From NCBI RefSeq assembly GCF_010993955.1, contig NZ_WIXL01000004.1:124001-188000 (forward strand): a stretch of 64,000 nucleotides of DNA, in the 5' to 3' direction. The stretch comes from Oceanobacillus halotolerans (GTDB lineage: Bacteria; Bacillota; Bacilli; Bacillales; Amphibacillaceae). Position numbers and translations under genes: made by a program. Shown here piece after piece: positions 17,536-28,048 of the stretch; position 1 is the stretch's first letter; each line of letters begins with the position of its first letter. The notes below the pieces were generated by a model, which was given only the letters and a program-made list of their open reading frames with translations, was not told where the DNA came from and made no database searches.

Positions 17536-18276
17536 CTATTTCAAGATAAAACGCTCAATTGCTTTGGCGACCCCATCATGATCATTCGTATCTGTTACAT
17601 GATCTGCAACATTCTTAATCGCTTGTTGTGCATTTCCCATTGCAACACCTAATCCAGCCTGTTGTATCATTTTAATATCATTTAAACTGTCCCCAACGGC
17701 CATCACATTGTTCATCGAGATGCCGATCAAGTCACACACCTTTTTCAAGGCTGCAGCTTTATTTACTCCGATAGGGTTCACTTCCACGTTAGTCGGCAAG
17801 GAGTTGGATAATTCTAACTCCTCATAATACGAAAGCTCGTTAACAAATTCATCTAGTTTTTCTTTCTCTAGTGAATCACAGCCAAACTTCAACCAATAAT
17901 GTATATAAAAGTCATCTGGACGCTTTCCATCTCTATAGACACTATTGGTCGTTACCATCCATGTATTTAACCCTAGGTTTTGTGCCATTTCATATAGTTT
18001 TTCCACCATTTCCGCTTTCAATAAGTGACGGTCAATAAGTTCTTTATCCATTGTCCAAATTTCCCCGCCATTACTAGAGATCAAATAGGAATTGAGATTT
18101 AATTCTTCTGCAAAAGAATAGCAATTATCAAGCCAACGTCCAGTACTTATCACAACATGTACCTCTTGTTCCAATGCCTTGGCAATGATTTCTTTTGTAT
18201 GAGTGGACAATGTTTCCTTGTTCGTTAATAACGTACCATCCATATCCAACGCAACTAATTTTAACGCATCTGCCAC
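17536..18276 (-). CDS. Cof-type HAD-IIB family phosphatase
   Basis: About 246 residues, a haloacid dehalogenase phosphatase. Motif I is LVALDMDGTLLTN with the nucleophile and acid Asp residues, motif II is VVISTGRW, and motif IV is VMAVGDSLNDIKMIQQAG. The C2B cap lies between them. Likely substrates are sugar phosphates or small phospho-metabolites such as FMN or pyridoxal phosphate. I prefer the GTG at 18276, five bases after GAGGTGA, over the in-frame GTG at 18285. It follows the MFS gene with a short gap, so the two probably form an operon. Confidence 0.85.
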   Translation of the reverse strand: MADALKLVALDMDGTLLTNKETLSTHTKEIIAKALEQEVHVVISTGRWLDNCYSFAEELNLNSYLISSNGGEIWTMDKELIDRHLLKAEMVEKLYEMAQNLGLNTWMVTTNSVYRDGKRPDDFYIHYWLKFGCDSLEKEKLDEFVNELSYYEELELSNSLPTNVEVNPIGVNKAAALKKVCDLIGISMNNVMAVGDSLNDIKMIQQAGLGVAMGNAQQAIKNVADHVTDTNDHDGVAKAIERFILK

Positions 18277-18297
18277 TATCTTCACCTCATTTTCATA

Positions 18298-19479
18298 TCA
18301 ACTCGCATCTGCTGTCTCCGTTTGTACTCCACGATCAAATATTCTAGTTGTAATAAACGGTATGAGCAGTAATCCTAATATGACAAAGAACAATAATTGA
18401 ATATTATACAAATCCACAATCAATCCACCAACTAATGGGCCAGTCATTCGACCACCAGCAGCAACACTATTGACAAATCCTTGGTAAAATCCAGCTCGAC
18501 CCTTAGGTGCTAAATCATTCGCAAGTGTTGGAACCGCTGGCCATACTAACATCTCGCCAAAGGTCAAAATAGCCATTGCAATGGCAAACATCGAGAAGTT
18601 TTCGGCAAACATGGCAACCACAAAGGAAAACATTAAAATCGTATTCCCTACATAGATTTGCATTTTTTGAGTTGTAATATAACTGGTTATCCATTTTATC
18701 AGTGGCTGACCGAGGACAATAAGCCCTCCATTAATCGTCCATAGGGTACTATATAAATCCAATGGAATACCAATATCCTGGGTATGGGAGGAAATCGTTG
18801 ACTGCCACTGACTATACGCGACCCAAGTTAACAAAAAGCCACTACATAGGATAAGAAGTGCAACAAACGATGACTTATTTGTGATTTTCTTACTTTGTTC
18901 AATAACCGAGGTACTCATTTGTCGATTACGCTCCTTATCCATACTTTTAAACGTAACCAACACAACGGTGAAAAATACACTAAACATAATGGCATTTGCA
19001 ACAAAGATATAATCAAACGATATATTCGCGATATATCCACCAGAAGCAGCACCGATCGCGACCCCTAAATTTTGTGCCACATAAATCGCATTAAATGCAC
19101 GACGGCCTCCCTCAGGCCAAACAGAACCTGCCATCGCAAATAAAACAGGTCGCGTCATCCCTGCACCAAAACCGATCAATACAAGGAAAATCGAATATGG
19201 CAAAATACTATGATAAAACGCTAAAAAAATAGAAGAAATAAGTGCAATAATAGTTCCGATCACGACCGTTTTATATGCACTGATTTTATCAAACAACACG
19301 CCACCAACTAAATTCCCAATGATGGCAGCACCTTGATTAAACAGTAAAATAAGCCCCGCAAAAGCTAAACTTTTACCAAGCTCATTATGCATATAAATGG
19401 TATTTAACGGCCATAAAAAAGAAGCCCCCGTCACATTAATTGTTGTGAGGACCACTAATATCCAAACATGTTTTGGCAT
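18298..19479 (-). CDS. MFS transporter, drug-efflux type
   Basis: About 393 residues with twelve predicted membrane helices. The motif GGVLFDKISAYKTVVIG resembles the MFS loop 2-3 signature, and FGAGMTRPVLFAMAG the motif of efflux-type members. It probably exports small hydrophobic molecules, substrate unknown. The ATG at 19479 has GGGGTG six bases upstream; a TTG at 19488 is less likely. It is co-oriented with the HAD phosphatase 21 bp downstream. Confidence 0.8.
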   Translation of the reverse strand: MPKHVWILVVLTTINVTGASFLWPLNTIYMHNELGKSLAFAGLILLFNQGAAIIGNLVGGVLFDKISAYKTVVIGTIIALISSIFLAFYHSILPYSIFLVLIGFGAGMTRPVLFAMAGSVWPEGGRRAFNAIYVAQNLGVAIGAASGGYIANISFDYIFVANAIMFSVFFTVVLVTFKSMDKERNRQMSTSVIEQSKKITNKSSFVALLILCSGFLLTWVAYSQWQSTISSHTQDIGIPLDLYSTLWTINGGLIVLGQPLIKWITSYITTQKMQIYVGNTILMFSFVVAMFAENFSMFAIAMAILTFGEMLVWPAVPTLANDLAPKGRAGFYQGFVNSVAAGGRMTGPLVGGLIVDLYNIQLLFFVILGLLLIPFITTRIFDRGVQTETADAS

Positions 19480-19579
19480 CCACAACACCCCACTTTCATT
19501 CGGTAATTGTAGCCGATTTCTATAAAGGACGCAACTAATGTAATTGGGTTGGAGAGGTTGGTGTGGATGTTTGGGTTTT

Positions 19580-19873
19580 GTTGAACGAGTTTACGGGAGT
19601 GGGGCACGAGTTTAAGGTGCTGTCGCATGACTTTCTCGCTTTCTCGCATGAGTTTGGGGTGCTGTCGCATGGCTTTCTCCACTTCTCGCACGAGTTTAAT
19701 GCCTTGTCGCATGACTTTCTCCACTTCTCGCATGAGTTTGGGGTGCTGTCGCATGACTTTCTCGCTTTCTCACACGAGTTGGAGGTGTGGTCGCACGACT
19801 TTCTCTCCTTCTTGCATGAGTTTGAGGTGCTGTCGCATGACCTTCTCCACTTCCCGCACGAGTTCACACGCGA
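19580..19873 (+). repeat. 21-bp phased repeat array, locus 2
   Basis: Fourteen 21-bp units with the core GCAYGASTTT. Units largely alternate between a C and a G at the variable core base, giving a 42-bp higher-order pattern. It fills the gap between the MFS and pcp genes. Confidence 0.92.
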
Positions 19874-19894
19874 CCTTTCTCAATCCAACCTCAT

Positions 19895-19928
19895 AAAAGT
19901 ATCACGCGACACTCTATTCGCGTGATAC
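19895..19928 (-). terminator. intrinsic terminator of pcp
   Basis: GTATCACGCG pairs perfectly with CGCGTGATAC, followed on the minus strand by TTTTAT. Confidence 0.8.
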
Positions 19929-19937
19929 ATAATCTCC

Positions 19938-20537
19938 TTATAAACATTCAATGGCTAGTTTGATAGCACGTGTTAAATCTGCTTGAGACCAGCTTGGAAG
20001 TTTTCTATTTTCTAAGGCTAGTTTATGAGATGCTGGAATATGAATGAATCCGGATGGACGATCCATATTACGTTGTTTAAAGTAATGCAATCCATGGTAC
20101 ATGACGTTATTACATAAATATGCACCCGCTGTGTTAGAAATATTTGCTGGTAATTCAGCTTCTTTTAATTTATCCACGATATCATGGATTGGTAGAGTCG
20201 AGAAGTAGCCATCTGGACCATCTTCGGTGATTTTCTCACCATTTGGTTTATAGCCTGTATTATCCTCAGGACCCTCATTACAATTTATCGCAATACGCTC
20301 TGGTGTCACACGATCGCGTCCACCAGCTAAACCAAGCGAAATGACTGCATCTGGGTCATGTTTTTCAATAAGCTCAATCAACTGTTTACCTGTTTTTTTG
20401 AAATCAACCGTTAATACTTCCCCAATAATTTCATATCCATTGATTTCTTGCCCATTTAGTTCCTTAGCAATATCATTGGTAGGGTTGATTGGAAACTGCA
20501 AGAATGGTTCGAACCCTGTAAGTAATAACTTTTTCAT
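19938..20537 (-). CDS. pcp: pyroglutamyl-peptidase I
   Basis: 199 residues, cysteine peptidase family C15, which removes N-terminal pyroglutamate (5-oxoproline) from peptides in the cytosol. The catalytic triad is visible: Glu80 in GRDRVTPERIAIN, Cys142 in NTAGAYLCNNVMYHG and His166 in GFIHIPASH. The length is slightly below the usual 203-215. It lies next to and downstream of pxpBAC, whose enzyme hydrolyses free 5-oxoproline, so the cluster forms a full salvage route to glutamate. The ATG follows GGGAGAGG. Confidence 0.95.
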   Translation of the reverse strand: MKKLLLTGFEPFLQFPINPTNDIAKELNGQEINGYEIIGEVLTVDFKKTGKQLIELIEKHDPDAVISLGLAGGRDRVTPERIAINCNEGPEDNTGYKPNGEKITEDGPDGYFSTLPIHDIVDKLKEAELPANISNTAGAYLCNNVMYHGLHYFKQRNMDRPSGFIHIPASHKLALENRKLPSWSQADLTRAIKLAIECL

Positions 20538-20655
20538 CTTTTCCTCTCCCTTTTCTTTAACATTTGGCCACTATCATCTTTTCACATCCATAGCCTTTTT
20601 CACCATCTTCCAGCAGTCGCATTCCATAAAAAACAGCGACTACCCAAGATGTAAA

Positions 20656-20744
20656 AATAAAGCTTAACTCATTCGGTGGGGGTTTCCGACTCGACAGGGC
20701 GTGCTAGACGTGGCGTTCTTAGTCAGCCTGCCAGTTAACACGTG
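20656..20744 (+). repeat. family C intergenic element, copy 2
   Basis: Begins ATAAAGCTTAACTCATTCGG and ends CAGTTAACACGTG as in the other copies, but lacks about 15 bp of the internal module. It lies between pcp and pxpC. Confidence 0.8.
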
Positions 20745-20776
20745 ATAAATCTACATTTCTATCATAACATGTTTTC

Positions 20777-21724
20777 TTAAACATAACGCCGAAAAACTTC
20801 TAATTGATATAAAAATTGTTCCATTTTAATATACCGATCCTGTGCTTCCTCTACTGAAATAGGGTAAAATTGAATCTCTCCCTTTGGTACAAGTTGCGCT
20901 AATTTGGGGATATCAGCAGAAATGACAGTCCCAATTCGTGGATAGCCACCTGTTGTTTGGCGATCTGCCATTAAAATAATTGGCTGGCCATTCCGTGGTA
21001 TTTGAATCCCACCAAATGGGATGGCATCGGAAAAGATATCAGATCCTTCCTTCAATGTAACTGGTTCTGATGCAAGACGATACCCCATTCGATTGGAATT
21101 TGCATCCACCACATGAACGGTATCAAAAAATCGTGTTCGGCCTTCTTCCGTAAATAAATCTGTATGTGGTCCTTCGATCACGCCTACTTTCACTGATTTC
21201 GCATATGTTGGAACAACTTTTTGGGATAACCCAACAAGGGATGCTACCTCTCGATTATCACTATCACCCTTAATGACCGTTCCCTTTTCCAGCATGCTGC
21301 CAAAGCCACTTTTCATATCTGTTGATTTACTACCGAAAATGGTTGGTGCATCAACACCCCCACTAACCGCAATATAAGCACGTACTCCTTCATGGTGCTG
21401 GCCAAAGGTGAGGACATCCCCAGCTTCCAGGCGAATCGGCTTCCACATCCCAACAGAAACATTATTTACTTTTGGATTCAAGTTAGCACCTGTAATCGCG
21501 ATTGTCATCGGTTCCAATACTTCCAATGTTGGTCCAATCAATGTCACTTCCAACGCAACGGTATCGCGTGGATTTCCAACCAATATATTTGCCACTTGTA
21601 ATGCAAATGGATCCATCGCACCTGAAACTGGTACCCCAAAACGCTGATAGCCTGTCCGACCCATATCTTGGAATGTTGTCATAATACCAGGCTTTTTCAC
21701 ATGAAATAATTCTTTCTGTTCCAT
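20777..21724 (-). CDS. pxpC: 5-oxoprolinase subunit C
   Basis: About 315 residues, the biotin-carboxylase-like (KipA/AHS2) subunit of the three-part ATP-dependent 5-oxoprolinase. Signature stretches are GIMTTFQDMGRTGYQRFGVP, GAMDPFALQVANILVGN and DRQTTGGYPRIGTV. With PxpB it forms the PxpBC part that works with PxpA to open 5-oxoproline to glutamate. The ATG at 21724 follows GAGGGCGG; a TTG at 21739 is the alternative. It is third in the operon, 26 bp after pxpA. Confidence 0.93.
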   Translation of the reverse strand: MEQKELFHVKKPGIMTTFQDMGRTGYQRFGVPVSGAMDPFALQVANILVGNPRDTVALEVTLIGPTLEVLEPMTIAITGANLNPKVNNVSVGMWKPIRLEAGDVLTFGQHHEGVRAYIAVSGGVDAPTIFGSKSTDMKSGFGSMLEKGTVIKGDSDNREVASLVGLSQKVVPTYAKSVKVGVIEGPHTDLFTEEGRTRFFDTVHVVDANSNRMGYRLASEPVTLKEGSDIFSDAIPFGGIQIPRNGQPIILMADRQTTGGYPRIGTVISADIPKLAQLVPKGEIQFYPISVEEAQDRYIKMEQFLYQLEVFRRYV

Positions 21725-21750
21725 CCTATCCGCCCTCAATCTATTTTTAA

Positions 21751-22515
21751 CTATTTCTTCCCTACACTGGTCACTTCCACACCTGCTTCGGTTAACACTT
21801 CACGTAGTTTTTCCACAAACGCAATGGCATGTGCTCCATCACCGTGAACACACACTGTATCTGCTTTAATCGCAACTTCATCCCCATTAACAGCTGTCAC
21901 GACACCTTTCTTCACCATCCGAACGACTTGATTCACGGCTGTATCCACATTTTCAATCAAGGCATTCGCCTCTTTTCTTGATGTTAGTGTGCCATCTGGT
22001 TGATAGGTGCGGTCAGCAAACACTTCTGAAGCTACCGTTAATCCAGCTGCACGACCTGCTGCGACCAATTCACCGCCAGCTAAGCCAAACAAAATAAGGG
22101 AATCATCTACATCACGTACAGCACGCGCAATAGCATCTGCAATAGCACGATCTTTTGCAGCGGTATTATACAACGCACCATGCGGCTTCACGTGCTGCAT
22201 CACGACACCATGAATCTTACAAAATGCTTGTAATGCGCCAATTTGATAGGCTACTAATTGATAGATTTCTTCTGGTGCGATATCCATAAACCGTCGACCA
22301 AAGCCAGCTAAATCAGGAAAGCCAGGATGTGCACCAACTGCTACATGTTTTTCTTTCGCTAAACGAACTGTTTCCTCCATGACACGAGGATCTCCAGCAT
22401 GAAACCCGCAAGCAACATTAGCAGATGTAATGTAGTTTAAGATCGCCTCATCCCCACCAAAGGAATAGGCACCAAAGCTTTCTCCCATATCACAATTCAA
22501 ATCAACACGCGTCAT
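21751..22515 (-). CDS. pxpA: 5-oxoprolinase subunit A (LamB/YcsF family)
   Basis: 254 residues. The N-terminus [19 protein letters not shown] is the LamB/YcsF signature with metal-site acids. [26 protein letters not shown] and [11 protein letters not shown] are further family blocks. It uses ATP with PxpBC to hydrolyse 5-oxoproline. Its ATG overlaps the stop codon of pxpB (ATGA), so the two are coupled. Confidence 0.96.
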   Translation of the reverse strand: MTRVDLNCDMGESFGAYSFGGDEAILNYITSANVACGFHAGDPRVMEETVRLAKEKHVAVGAHPGFPDLAGFGRRFMDIAPEEIYQLVAYQIGALQAFCKIHGVVMQHVKPHGALYNTAAKDRAIADAIARAVRDVDDSLILFGLAGGELVAAGRAAGLTVASEVFADRTYQPDGTLTSRKEANALIENVDTAVNQVVRMVKKGVVTAVNGDEVAIKADTVCVHGDGAHAIAFVEKLREVLTEAGVEVTSVGKK

Positions 22516-23258
22516 CCAACATCCTCCTCCACTTCCTTTTTCGAAATATCTAGTTGATACGTACCTTCATTTACTTGTTTTTCAATTTCTTGAAATTCTT
22601 TCTCTGATACTTCAAAAAAACGAATAAAATCCCCAGCTTTAAATAAGAAGGAACCACTGTCTGCCTCAAGGTCTACTAAATGTAGCGGGGTTTTCCCAAT
22701 AATATTCCACCCACCTGGTGATTCGACGGGGTAGATTCCCGTTTGTTCATGGGCAATCCCAACTGCACCCGCAAAAGTCGAAGCACGTGGGTTTTCCAAA
22801 CGTGGTGTTGCAATGGTTGTATCCAGTCCACCTAAGTAAGGAAATCCAGGTAAAAAGCCAATCATATAGATGAGGTATTCTCGTGCTTGGTGTCGTTTAA
22901 TCACTTCATCTGTCGCTAAATTGTTATGATCAGCAACTCGCTGTAAATCAGGTCCATATTCCCCACCATAAACAACAGGAACATGAATCAAGCGTGCTTC
23001 ATAGTTTCCATTCTTTACTGGTGTTTCATAGATTTCAGAAATCTCCCTATGAAGATCTTCGTATAAAATAATAGTTGGATCATAATAAATGGTAACCGAA
23101 TCAAATGCAGGTACCAACTCTGTTACACCAGCTATGTTTATGGCTTCTAATCGATCACAAAACCGTTGAATGGTTGTATTTAAACCAGGAGATACATCGT
23201 CATGAAACCATACTTTGACCGCTTTATCCCCTGCTGGTATTATCGAATATTCCATCAT
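22512..23258 (-). CDS. pxpB: 5-oxoprolinase subunit B (KipI type)
   Basis: About 248 residues, KipI/AHS1 family. Signature blocks are [16 protein letters not shown] and [15 protein letters not shown], and the C-terminal block is [19 protein letters not shown]. The B. subtilis homologue was first described as an inhibitor of the sporulation kinase KinA, but the conserved job is 5-oxoprolinase. The ATG at 23258 follows GGAGG by seven bases; a further upstream ATG at 23309 lacks a ribosome site. First gene of the pxpBAC operon. Confidence 0.93.
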   Translation of the reverse strand: MMEYSIIPAGDKAVKVWFHDDVSPGLNTTIQRFCDRLEAINIAGVTELVPAFDSVTIYYDPTIILYEDLHREISEIYETPVKNGNYEARLIHVPVVYGGEYGPDLQRVADHNNLATDEVIKRHQAREYLIYMIGFLPGFPYLGGLDTTIATPRLENPRASTFAGAVGIAHEQTGIYPVESPGGWNIIGKTPLHLVDLEADSGSFLFKAGDFIRFFEVSEKEFQEIEKQVNEGTYQLDISKKEVEEDVG

Positions 23259-23392
23259 ACACGCGCCTCCAGTTTTTTCACAACTAAGACTAATGCCATG
23301 TTTTTTCACATACTAAAATAATAGCATAACTTGTCACAAAAGTTCGAGTCTAGTTTATTTTTGTTTAATTGTCGGTAAACGTTTCCCATCCG

Positions 23393-24607
23393 TTAATCCT
23401 CCAGCACATATTTGTTGCGTCCTGCACCCATTCCAAACGATACAACTAAGAGAGACACAACAATTAATGTGATTAACGGAACAGTCCAGACATGGGTTAC
23501 ATCATATAAAAAGCCAATAAACATCGGGCCAACCGCTGCTAACACATACCCACATGCTTGCGCCATCCCAGATAATTCTGCTGCTTGTCGTGATGTGCGT
23601 GCACGCATCCCTAAAAACGCTAATGCTAACGCAAAGCTTCCACTTAACGTAAAACCAATTAAAATCGTACTAATGACCATGACAACATAGGAATTTCCGA
23701 GTAATAACCCGCCATAACCAGTCACAGCAAAGGCTCCCATCAAAAGTACAATACCTCGTTGTGATTTGAAACGACCTGCAATGACTGGAACGAGAAAGCT
23801 TGCAGGTAAGCCAACAAACTGCGTGAAGGAGAGCATCCAGCCAGCTGTTTCCATACTAACGCCATAGTCATGCAAAATTTCTGGTAGCCACGATATCGTG
23901 ACATAAAATAAAAACGATTGTAACCCCATAAAAGCGGCAACCTGCCATGCAAGCGGGGATTTCCACATACGATTATCACTTGTACTGACGTATTGCATCT
24001 CGATTTCATCCTGGTCCTGTTTGTCTTTTCGGGAAAGATAGATCCAGATGATAATTCCGATAACGGTTGGCGTAGCCCACACGATTAGAGCTGATTGCCA
24101 CCCTAAATTCAATCCACTTGCTAGTGGTACACTGACACCAGAAGCCGTTGCCGCAAAAATCCCCATCGATGTCGAATAAACACTTGTCATGAGACCTACT
24201 TTAGTAGGGAATTTTTCTTTTACAACACCAGGTAATAACACATTACAAATGGCGATCCCTAATCCAATAAATAAGGTTCCTACAAATAAAAGGAATACCA
24301 TCGAAATAGATCGAACCGTAATTCCAATAAATAGAAGAATTAATCCTAATAACAGAGCACGTTCATTGGTTAGACGATTTCCGAGGCGTGGTGCTACTGG
24401 AGACATAATGGCAAAGGCAACTAGTGGTAAGCTTGTTAAAATACCTGCACTCCAGTTTGATAAGCCGATATCATCACGTATGACCCCGATCAATGGTCCA
24501 ACTGATGTGATCGCTGGCCGTAGATTGAATGCAACCACAATAATTCCTACTATTAATAAAAAGCGATACAGGCGCTTTGTTTGTTTATTTGCTAATTGTC
24601 CTTCCAC
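23393..24607 (-). CDS. CynX/NimT family MFS transporter
   Basis: 404 residues with twelve membrane helices. The start FNLRPAITSVGPLIGVIRDD is the hallmark of the CynX/NimT group (named for cyanate and nitroimidazole transport). It lies upstream of pxpBAC in the same direction with a gap of about 130 bp, so it might import or export an oxoproline-related compound, but this is only a guess from position. The start is GTG, nine bases after AGGGAG. Confidence 0.85.
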   Translation of the reverse strand: MEGQLANKQTKRLYRFLLIVGIIVVAFNLRPAITSVGPLIGVIRDDIGLSNWSAGILTSLPLVAFAIMSPVAPRLGNRLTNERALLLGLILLFIGITVRSISMVFLLFVGTLFIGLGIAICNVLLPGVVKEKFPTKVGLMTSVYSTSMGIFAATASGVSVPLASGLNLGWQSALIVWATPTVIGIIIWIYLSRKDKQDQDEIEMQYVSTSDNRMWKSPLAWQVAAFMGLQSFLFYVTISWLPEILHDYGVSMETAGWMLSFTQFVGLPASFLVPVIAGRFKSQRGIVLLMGAFAVTGYGGLLLGNSYVVMVISTILIGFTLSGSFALALAFLGMRARTSRQAAELSGMAQACGYVLAAVGPMFIGFLYDVTHVWTVPLITLIVVSLLVVSFGMGAGRNKYVLED

Positions 24608-24715
24608 CGAACAAGACTCCCTTCCTCTATAACCGTTATGTTCTAATATAGCATAACAAACCTGTAACGGAAAAAGTAGACTCCACGATTCGCTAATTTT
24701 TTCAAAAAGGTACTA

Positions 24716-24741
24716 TACAATTCTAGTAAATTATCCGATAA
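24716..24741 (+). promoter_or_regulatory. possible sigma-D promoter of the chemoreceptor gene
   Basis: TACA, 14 bp, then TCCGATAA, close to the sigma-D pattern TAAA-N15-GCCGATAT. It lies about 55 bp before the chemoreceptor start. Confidence 0.4.
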
Positions 24742-24797
24742 TATATATTCAACCACCTTAGATACTGTTCGAAAAAAGAGGGGGATTACATAAGTAT

Positions 24798-26819
24798 ATG
24801 AAAAAACGGAAACGTAACCTAACCAAACCAAATCAGCAAAGAAAGTCGAAATTACAACGCCAAATTCTACTTCCATTCCTAGCATTGATTATCATTGCTG
24901 GTGGAATCATTGCCTACACAAGTTATCAATTAAGCATGAATGCGATGATTGCCCAAATGGCAGATAGTGTCGTAACACAAACCGAAAATTTAAATGATAC
25001 GTTTGATGTCTTTTTTACCAATACAGAAAATACATTAAACCGTTTTTCGGAAAATGAATTATTGACCGACTATAACCCTGAAAATCGCGAGGACGTTTTA
25101 GCTTATTTAGAAGAAACGGAAGTAATGAATGATGGGTATGCAAGTGTTTATGCTGGATTGGAAGAGACAACCGAGACGGTTATTCCTGGTGCCTCCAGTG
25201 ATGATAACTATGATCCAAGAAGCCGATCATGGTATAAACAGGCAAGAGACGCCGAGGGAGAAGTCATTTGGACGGATACCTATTTAGATTCTGTTACAAA
25301 AGAAACTGTCATTACCGCAGCAAAAGCGATTTATAATGGGAATGAATTAGTTGGGGTTGTAGCAGTCAATGTTTTAACAGACACGTTGACCAATATGGCT
25401 ACCAATATAGAAGTTGGAAAATCAGGTCAAACGATGATTATGGATGGTCGGGAAAACTTTATCGCCCACCAGGACGAGGAATTAGTTGGGATTGGCGCCC
25501 ACGAAGAACCCTATTATGAACGCTTGACAAATGGTGAGGAAAGTGGGCTTATTGAGTATGAGGAAAAAGGAAATGAACGTCTATTAGGATATACAACAAA
25601 CCCACAAACTGGCTGGGTCATTGGTGCGATTGTTTTTGCAAGTGATTTCCAAGAAGAAGCGAATGGCATTTTAATTCCTATTATGATCACGTTGGGGATC
25701 GTCATTATCATCGCAATTGTTGTTTCGTTTATGACAAGTAACCGAATCACCAAACCTATTAAGACCCTACAGAACGCTATGAAAGAGGTGGAAGACGGCA
25801 ACTTGTCAGCTAAACCAGCGATTAAAACGAATAACGAAATTGGTCAGCTTGCTAACAGCTTTGATCATATGCTTAGCCAAATGCGGACGATGATAAGAAA
25901 CATGAGAGAAGCATCTCATCAAGTCTCTGATGCATCACAAACATTAGTTTCCAATGCCGAAGAAAGCACTGCATCCTCCAATGAAGTGGCAACAACCATG
26001 GAACAAATTGCCACAGGTGCTAGCAAACAATCCGAAATGATGGAGCAAAACAACCGTGCAACGACGGAATTAGATCATTTAATCGGACAGATTAACAAAT
26101 ACCATCAAGATGTTTATAAAAATGCACAAAACATGATCCAGGTATCCGAGCAAGGTGCAACAACTGTTAACAGTTTACGCCAGCAATCAAAAAAAACAAG
26201 TGACATGACAACAGAGGTTGTAAAAGCAATCCAGACACTTGAATCAAAATCTACAAATATTAATGACATTGTTACAAAAATTGCTGAGGTAGCAAGTCAA
26301 ACGAACTTACTGGCATTAAATGCAGCTATCGAGGCAGCACGTGCTGGTGAACATGGACAAGGTTTTGCCGTTGTCGCTGGTGAAGTTCGCAAATTAGCGG
26401 AACAAACCGAGCATGCTTTAGGGGACATATCTTCTTTAATCGAGGAAATGCAAACCGAAACCAAACAAACGGCAGCATTAATCGCCAACACAGACGAAGT
26501 GATCCAAACGCAAGGTGCCGCCGTTAATGAAACAGGTGACGCTTTTGAAAATATCCAATCAACGATTACATCCAATAATGAGCGGATCAAACAGGTCATG
26601 GATGTGATGCAAGATATCATAAAGCAGGAGAAAGTCCTAACAGAAAACGCCGAAACTATCACTACAATCAGTGAAGAAACGGCATCTGGCACGCAAGAAA
26701 TCTCAGCATCTGTTGAACAACAAACCGCATCGATGGAACAATTAAATAAACTTGCCGAGCAATTAGAATCTTATGCAACAGACATGCAAGAACAAATGAA
26801 AAAATTTAACATTGAATAA
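24798..26819 (+). CDS. methyl-accepting chemotaxis protein with dCache sensor
   Basis: 673 residues. A basic N-terminus leads to a first membrane helix at about residues 23-43, an extracellular sensor of about 245 residues with a double Cache fold ([11 protein letters not shown] and [18 protein letters not shown] are typical), a second helix at about 289-311, a HAMP domain, and the conserved signalling tip with [25 protein letters not shown]. It reports binding of a small ligand, in this family often amino acids, to CheA. It is a monocistronic unit with its own terminator. The ligand cannot be predicted. Confidence 0.95.
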   Translation: MKKRKRNLTKPNQQRKSKLQRQILLPFLALIIIAGGIIAYTSYQLSMNAMIAQMADSVVTQTENLNDTFDVFFTNTENTLNRFSENELLTDYNPENREDVLAYLEETEVMNDGYASVYAGLEETTETVIPGASSDDNYDPRSRSWYKQARDAEGEVIWTDTYLDSVTKETVITAAKAIYNGNELVGVVAVNVLTDTLTNMATNIEVGKSGQTMIMDGRENFIAHQDEELVGIGAHEEPYYERLTNGEESGLIEYEEKGNERLLGYTTNPQTGWVIGAIVFASDFQEEANGILIPIMITLGIVIIIAIVVSFMTSNRITKPIKTLQNAMKEVEDGNLSAKPAIKTNNEIGQLANSFDHMLSQMRTMIRNMREASHQVSDASQTLVSNAEESTASSNEVATTMEQIATGASKQSEMMEQNNRATTELDHLIGQINKYHQDVYKNAQNMIQVSEQGATTVNSLRQQSKKTSDMTTEVVKAIQTLESKSTNINDIVTKIAEVASQTNLLALNAAIEAARAGEHGQGFAVVAGEVRKLAEQTEHALGDISSLIEEMQTETKQTAALIANTDEVIQTQGAAVNETGDAFENIQSTITSNNERIKQVMDVMQDIIKQEKVLTENAETITTISEETASGTQEISASVEQQTASMEQLNKLAEQLESYATDMQEQMKKFNIE

Positions 26820-26834
26820 GGTAGGACGAGGGAA

Positions 26835-26862
26835 GGCCATATGTGGAATATGGTCTTTTTTT
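26835..26862 (+). terminator. intrinsic terminator of the chemoreceptor gene
   Basis: GGCCATAT pairs with ATATGGTC around a five-base loop, followed by seven T. Confidence 0.85.
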
Positions 26863-26863
26863 A

Positions 26864-26988
26864 CACGTTAGAAAAGTATAAAATTTTAGCCAAGAATTGG
26901 ACTCTACATAGCTAAAATTTTTATGTCCCAAGTATAAGAAAAACGAACACCTTCGCTAAAAGACGAGCGAATGTGAGTTTTTCTAATC
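26864..26988 (-). repeat. family P palindromic element, copy 4 (inverted)
   Basis: Reverse complement of the element seen at 11310-11434: starts CACGTTAGAAAAGTATAAAA, contains GTCCCAAGTATAAGAAAAAC, and ends GAGTTTTTCTAAT. Confidence 0.8.
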
Positions 26989-27008
26989 GGTGTTTGGGTG
27001 CTGGTAGT

Positions 27009-27155
27009 TGTGCAGGATGATGGGAAAGTCGTGCGTGATTACTCCTTAGTCGTGCATAAACTTACCGAAATCGTGCATCAGGAACCTCATTTCGTGCAAT
27101 AAGTTTGCTAACTCGTGCAAACCTGTCATCAACGCTTGCAACACCCTCTCAAAAT
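27009..27155 (-). repeat. 21-bp phased repeat array, locus 3 (inverted)
   Basis: TCGTGC or a variant recurs at 21-bp steps from 27009 for seven units, opposite in orientation to the other five arrays. It lies between the chemoreceptor and racemase genes. Confidence 0.85.
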
Positions 27156-27240
27156 CATGACCTCCACTCCCTTTTCTCATTTATCATTCTAGACGAAGGG
27201 TTTTAATAAGATTAAACTAATAGAAAAGGAGGTTTTTGAT

Positions 27241-27930
27241 ATGAAAACGATCGGTCTTATTGGTGGAATGAGCTGGGAGTCCTCATTAGAATACTACAGG
27301 ATTGTCAATCAACAAGTTAGTGAGAAACTAGGAGGACTTCATTCAGCGAAATGTATTCTATATAGTGTTGATTTTGCTGAGATTGAGGAGTATCAACGAA
27401 ACGGTGATTGGGACAAAAGTGCAACGATCCTAGCTAATGTAGCAGGTGATTTAGAAAAAGCTGGTGCTGATATGATTGTCCTAGCAACGAACACCATGCA
27501 CAAGGTAGCAGCTGATATCGAAGCGGCTATAACGGTGCCATTTATCCATATTGGAGATGCAACTGCTAAAGCGATCACAGAACAAAACATACATAAGGTA
27601 GGGCTACTTGGGACGAAATATACGATGGAAGAGGACTTTTATCATGAACGTCTCCAGCAACATCAAATTGACGTTTTGACACCTGGAAAAGAGGAACGCG
27701 AGGAATTAAACCGGATTATTTTTGAAGAATTATGTGTCGGAAAGATATTGGATGAATCCCGTGAGAAGGTAAAAAGTATGATTGAACACCTTAAACAAGA
27801 AGGTGCAGAAGGAATTGTATTAGGATGTACTGAGGTTCCATTACTTATTAAACAAAAAGATAGCAGCCTACCTGTTTTTAGTACGATGGATATTCATGTG
27901 ACAAAAGCAGTGGAAGAAGCGTTGGAATAA
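27241..27930 (+). CDS. aspartate/glutamate racemase family protein (YgeA/RacX type)
   Basis: 229 residues. The two catalytic positions of the superfamily are Thr83 in VLATNTMHKVA and Cys195 in IVLGCTEVPLL. A Thr/Cys pair instead of two Cys is the known pattern of the YgeA-type broad-specificity amino acid racemases, which convert L- to D-amino acids such as homoserine. The N-terminus KTIGLIGGMSWESSLEYY is typical. The ATG follows AAAGGAGG. It is a single-gene unit; D-amino acids may go to the wall or be released. Confidence 0.88.
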   Translation: MKTIGLIGGMSWESSLEYYRIVNQQVSEKLGGLHSAKCILYSVDFAEIEEYQRNGDWDKSATILANVAGDLEKAGADMIVLATNTMHKVAADIEAAITVPFIHIGDATAKAITEQNIHKVGLLGTKYTMEEDFYHERLQQHQIDVLTPGKEEREELNRIIFEELCVGKILDESREKVKSMIEHLKQEGAEGIVLGCTEVPLLIKQKDSSLPVFSTMDIHVTKAVEEALE

Positions 27931-28048
27931 AGTGTGCGAGACCATACTGGAGAAGCACGTGTAGCGTGGATCGATTTACTTTTAGTTAATTTAATTGCCA
28001 GTTGGTGGGTGATGTGGTTTGTTACATGTTGCGCAGCGTTAGGAGAGG

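Noticed and set aside
19455-19925. Several overlapping open frames coding for 7-residue repeats (HEFGVLSHDF, NSCEKWRKSCD types)
   Set aside because: They arise because a 21-bp repeat keeps many frames open on both strands. No ribosome sites and no codon bias; treated as a DNA repeat.
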